Shown here: piece by piece, positions 60,297 through 64,000 of the stretch
Position numbering within the stretch: the first letter of the stretch is position 1
How the letters are laid out: each line of letters opens with the position of its first letter
NCBI RefSeq assembly: GCF_005280195.1
Contig: NZ_SZPR01000017.1
Location: forward strand, 1 to 64,000
DNA: 64,000 nt
Direction of reading: 5' to 3'
Source of the DNA: Streptomyces galbus
GTDB taxonomy: Bacteria; Actinomycetota; Actinomycetes; Streptomycetales; Streptomycetaceae
Notes under the pieces: generated by a model
Seen by the model: the letters and a program-made list of their open reading frames with translations, nothing else
What the model was told of the DNA's origin: nothing
Database searches by the model: none
Program-made: the position numbers and the translations under genes

Positions 60297-61481
60297 ATGG
60301 CCGTACGACCGGGCCGGCCGCGCCTGTCCCGCCCGCACCGCTTCGACGTGGCCGTCGCCCTCGCCGGTCTGCTCGGCGGGCTGGCGATGTCCGCGCTGGG
60401 GCTGTCCACCTCGGGCAGCGCGCTGCTGCCGCCCGCCTGGGGGCTCCTGGCGCTGGCTGTGATGGCCGGCCTGGAGCTGCTGCGCCGGTCGGCGCCGCGG
60501 GCCGCGCTGCTCGCGGGCACCGGGGCGCTGGTGCTGGACGTGCTCGCGCCGGGCAACGCGGCGACGATCCTGATGTACACCGACCTCGCCTACGCGGCCG
60601 TGCTGTACGGGCCCCCGTCGGCCGCGCGCCGGGTGCCGGTGGCCACCGGGCTGGCGAGCCTCGCGGTGACGCTGGGCTTCCTGGTGTGGTGGCGCGACCC
60701 GCAGGCGCTGTTCGTCGGGCTGGGCGCGGCGCTCGTGTCGTTCGGTCCTGCGGCCACCGGCGCGCTGGTGCGTGACCACCGCGACGCCGCCGAGGCGGCC
60801 CGGCTGCGCGCCGCGCAGACGGCGCTGCTCGCGGAGCGGGACCGGGTCCAGGCGGTGACCGCCGAGCGGGCCCGGGTGGCCCGTGAGCTGCACGACCTGG
60901 TGGCGGGTCACCTGTCGGCCATCGCCATCCACTCCACGGCGGCCCTGTCGATCGACGAGCCGGCCACCACGAAGGAGGCCCTGGCGGTCGTCCGGGAGAA
61001 CAGCGTGGAGGGGCTGGCCCAGATGCGGCGGCTGATCGGCCTCCTGCGGGACGCGGGCGCGGAGACGGCGCCCGCGGCGGCGCCGACCCTGGACGGACTG
61101 GGCGCGCTGGTCGAGGCGGCCCGCGCCAATGGTCTGGACGTGTGCCTGACCGCGCGGCACGCGGAGGTGCCGGCGCCCGTCGGCCTGGCCGCCTACCGCA
61201 TCGTCCAGGAGTCCCTGACCAACGCCCTCAAGCACGGTGGGCCGGGCCCGGTCACGGTGTCGCTGGGCGAACGGGACGGAGTGCTGGAGGTGCGGGTGAG
61301 CAGCCCGTACGTCCGGCGCGGCGGGCCGCTCGCGCCGGGATCGGGAGCCGGTCTGGTCGGCATGCGGGAGCGGGCCGCGCTGCTCGGCGGCACCTTCTCG
61401 GCGGGGCCGGACGGCGGGAACTGGACGGTGCGCGCGGGGCTGCCGCTGGCGGCCGACATGACGTCAGGAGGTGTGCGGTGA
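60297..61481 (+). CDS. chiS: Sensor histidine kinase of the chitinase system (ChiS-like)
   Basis: The 394-residue kinase has four to six membrane segments in the first ~160 residues, then a dimerisation/phosphoacceptor helix RARVARELHDLVAGHLSAIAIHS (NarL-group HisKA_3, His in ELHD). An HATPase follows (RIVQESLTNALKHG, GAGLVGMRERAALLGG). The ATG at 60297 follows TTGGAT by 6 bases. It is followed by a response regulator with GTGA overlap and then a chitinase with repeat-type promoter, as in the chiS-chiR-chiC locus. The symbol rests on that context. Confidence 0.85.
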   Translation: MAVRPGRPRLSRPHRFDVAVALAGLLGGLAMSALGLSTSGSALLPPAWGLLALAVMAGLELLRRSAPRAALLAGTGALVLDVLAPGNAATILMYTDLAYAAVLYGPPSAARRVPVATGLASLAVTLGFLVWWRDPQALFVGLGAALVSFGPAATGALVRDHRDAAEAARLRAAQTALLAERDRVQAVTAERARVARELHDLVAGHLSAIAIHSTAALSIDEPATTKEALAVVRENSVEGLAQMRRLIGLLRDAGAETAPAAAPTLDGLGALVEAARANGLDVCLTARHAEVPAPVGLAAYRIVQESLTNALKHGGPGPVTVSLGERDGVLEVRVSSPYVRRGGPLAPGSGAGLVGMRERAALLGGTFSAGPDGGNWTVRAGLPLAADMTSGGVR

Positions 61482-62161
61482 GCCGTCCCGTGCGGGTGCT
61501 GGTGGCCGAGGACCAGTCGGCCGTGCGCGCCGGGCTGGTGCTGATCCTGCGCAGCGCGCCCGGGATCGAGGTGGTCGGCGAGGCGGCGGACGGCGAGCGG
61601 GCGGTGGCGCTGGCCCGGGAGCTGGCGCCGGACGTGGTGCTGATGGACGTTCAGATGCCGCGCCTGGACGGGGTGTCGGCGACCCGCCGCGTGGTCGGGG
61701 AGCGCCTGGCCGACGTCCTGGTGCTGACCACCTTCGACCTGGACGCGTACGTGTTCGGGGCGTTGCGCGCGGGGGCCGCGGGGTTCCTGCTGAAGAGCGC
61801 GGAGGCGCGGGAACTGGTCGAGGCGGTGCGGACGGTGGCCCGGGGCGAGGGGGTCGTGGCCCCGGCGGTCACACGCCGGCTGATCGCGGAGTTCGCGGCC
61901 GGGTCCGCACGGGAGTCGAGAGCCGATCCGGCGGTGCTCGACGGGCTCACCCGGCGGGAGCGCGAGGTGCTGTCCTGTCTCGGTGAGGGGCTGTCCAACG
62001 CGATGATCGCCGAGCGGCTGGACATGGCCGAGGCGACGGCGAAGACGCACGTCAGCCGTCTGCTGGGCAAGCTCGGGCTGCGCAGCCGGACCCAAGCGGC
62101 GGTGCTCGCGCAGGAGTTGGGGATCCAGCCACCCGACCCCGAAGTGGTCCAGACCTATTGA
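61478..62161 (+). CDS. chiR: NarL/LuxR-type response regulator (ChiR-like)
   Basis: The 227-residue protein has a receiver VRVLVAEDQSAVRAGLVLILRSAPG with phospho-Asp in VVLMDVQMPRLDG, and a C-terminal LuxR helix-turn-helix LTRREREVLSCLGEGLSNAMIAERLDMAEATAKTHVSRLLGKLGLRSRTQAAV. AGGAGG lies 7 bases before the GTG, which overlaps the kinase stop. It should activate the downstream chitinase gene. Its last codons (encoding VVQTY) form the first direct repeat of that promoter. Confidence 0.9.
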   Translation: MSRPVRVLVAEDQSAVRAGLVLILRSAPGIEVVGEAADGERAVALARELAPDVVLMDVQMPRLDGVSATRRVVGERLADVLVLTTFDLDAYVFGALRAGAAGFLLKSAEARELVEAVRTVARGEGVVAPAVTRRLIAEFAAGSARESRADPAVLDGLTRREREVLSCLGEGLSNAMIAERLDMAEATAKTHVSRLLGKLGLRSRTQAAVLAQELGIQPPDPEVVQTY

Positions 62162-62186
62162 CCTGTGGTCCAGACCTTTCTATTCT
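62145..62186 (+). promoter_or_regulatory. Chitinase promoter with direct repeats
   Basis: Two identical 12-bp repeats TGGTCCAGACCT lie at 62145-62156 and 62166-62177, 21 bp apart (two helix turns). This is the known element of Streptomyces chitinase promoters and is also close to the DasR site. TTGACC (62158-62163), a 17-base spacer and TATTCT (62181-62186) form the promoter, with the -35 box between the repeats. Start predicted near 62193. Confidence 0.9.
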
Positions 62187-62273
62187 CGCGGCACCGTGGG
62201 CTGAAGGCTCAGTCATGCCCACGACACCCCCACACATCTCCACACCCCCGCTCCCCCAAACAGAGGACGCAGG

Positions 62274-64000
<1,727 letters not shown>

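Overview
The window is a 64 kb stretch of a Streptomyces chromosome. The GC content is very high, the third codon position is nearly always G or C, GTG starts and GTGA/ATGA stop-start overlaps are frequent, and the genus-typical polarity genes scy and filP lie side by side. From memory, gene content and order resemble the SCO5376-SCO5442 part of S. coelicolor; no database was searched. No tRNA, rRNA, insertion sequence, CRISPR array or prophage was recognised. It reads as conserved core chromosome with small regulator/transporter cassettes, not as an island.

Layout. 1-5.2 kb: maltose-1-phosphate/glycogen genes (end of treS, maltokinase, and a branching enzyme with an unusual ~320-residue Lys/Ala tail). 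5.2-12.5 kb: HelD/HelR-like helicase, a candidate small RNA, thioredoxin with a MerR regulator, ADP-ribosylglycohydrolase, and an MFS pump with a divergent TetR gene and twin operators. 12.6-16.5 kb: C4-dicarboxylate carrier divergent from its two-component system. 16.6-23.4 kb: regulator, pfkA, the pta-ackA operon, and pyk. 23.5-26.9 kb: three-gene cell-surface operon (DUF6230, DUF6114, Ser/Gly-rich secreted protein) behind a long structured leader. 27-36.7 kb: thioredoxin-TPR protein, TetR, isobutyryl-CoA mutase large subunit, MarR, MFS/ArsR pair, a frameshifted gene in a TetR-controlled cassette, and two DUF3817 proteins. 37-39.8 kb: three tandem AIM24-family genes and a MarR gene matching absC. 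39.9-42.7 kb: meaB-type GTPase, thiolase, methylmalonyl-CoA epimerase. 42.9-47.9 kb: scy and filP. 48-52.1 kb: two paralogous ABC exporters. 52.1-60.1 kb: assorted genes including nucS, a membrane-anchored NTPase, a STAS protein and a PduO-type cobalamin adenosyltransferase. 60.3-64 kb: chiS-chiR and the start of a GH18 chitinase.

How the genes work together. The first genes take trehalose to maltose, to maltose-1-phosphate and to branched alpha-glucan. PfkA, Pyk and Pta-AckA are consecutive central-carbon steps. IcmA, the MeaB-type GTPase, the epimerase and the adenosyltransferase all serve B12-dependent acyl-CoA rearrangement, spread over 30 kb. Scy and FilP organise the hyphal tip. ChiS-ChiR should switch on the chitinase through direct repeats, one of which lies inside the 3' end of chiR.

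The observations I would check first are the predicted ~100-nt small RNA at 7483-7580 (near-consensus promoter and strong terminator with no gene between them), the H1-like tail on GlgB, the CG-repeat frameshift at 34314-34323, the palindrome upstream of icmA, and the AIM24 tricistron.
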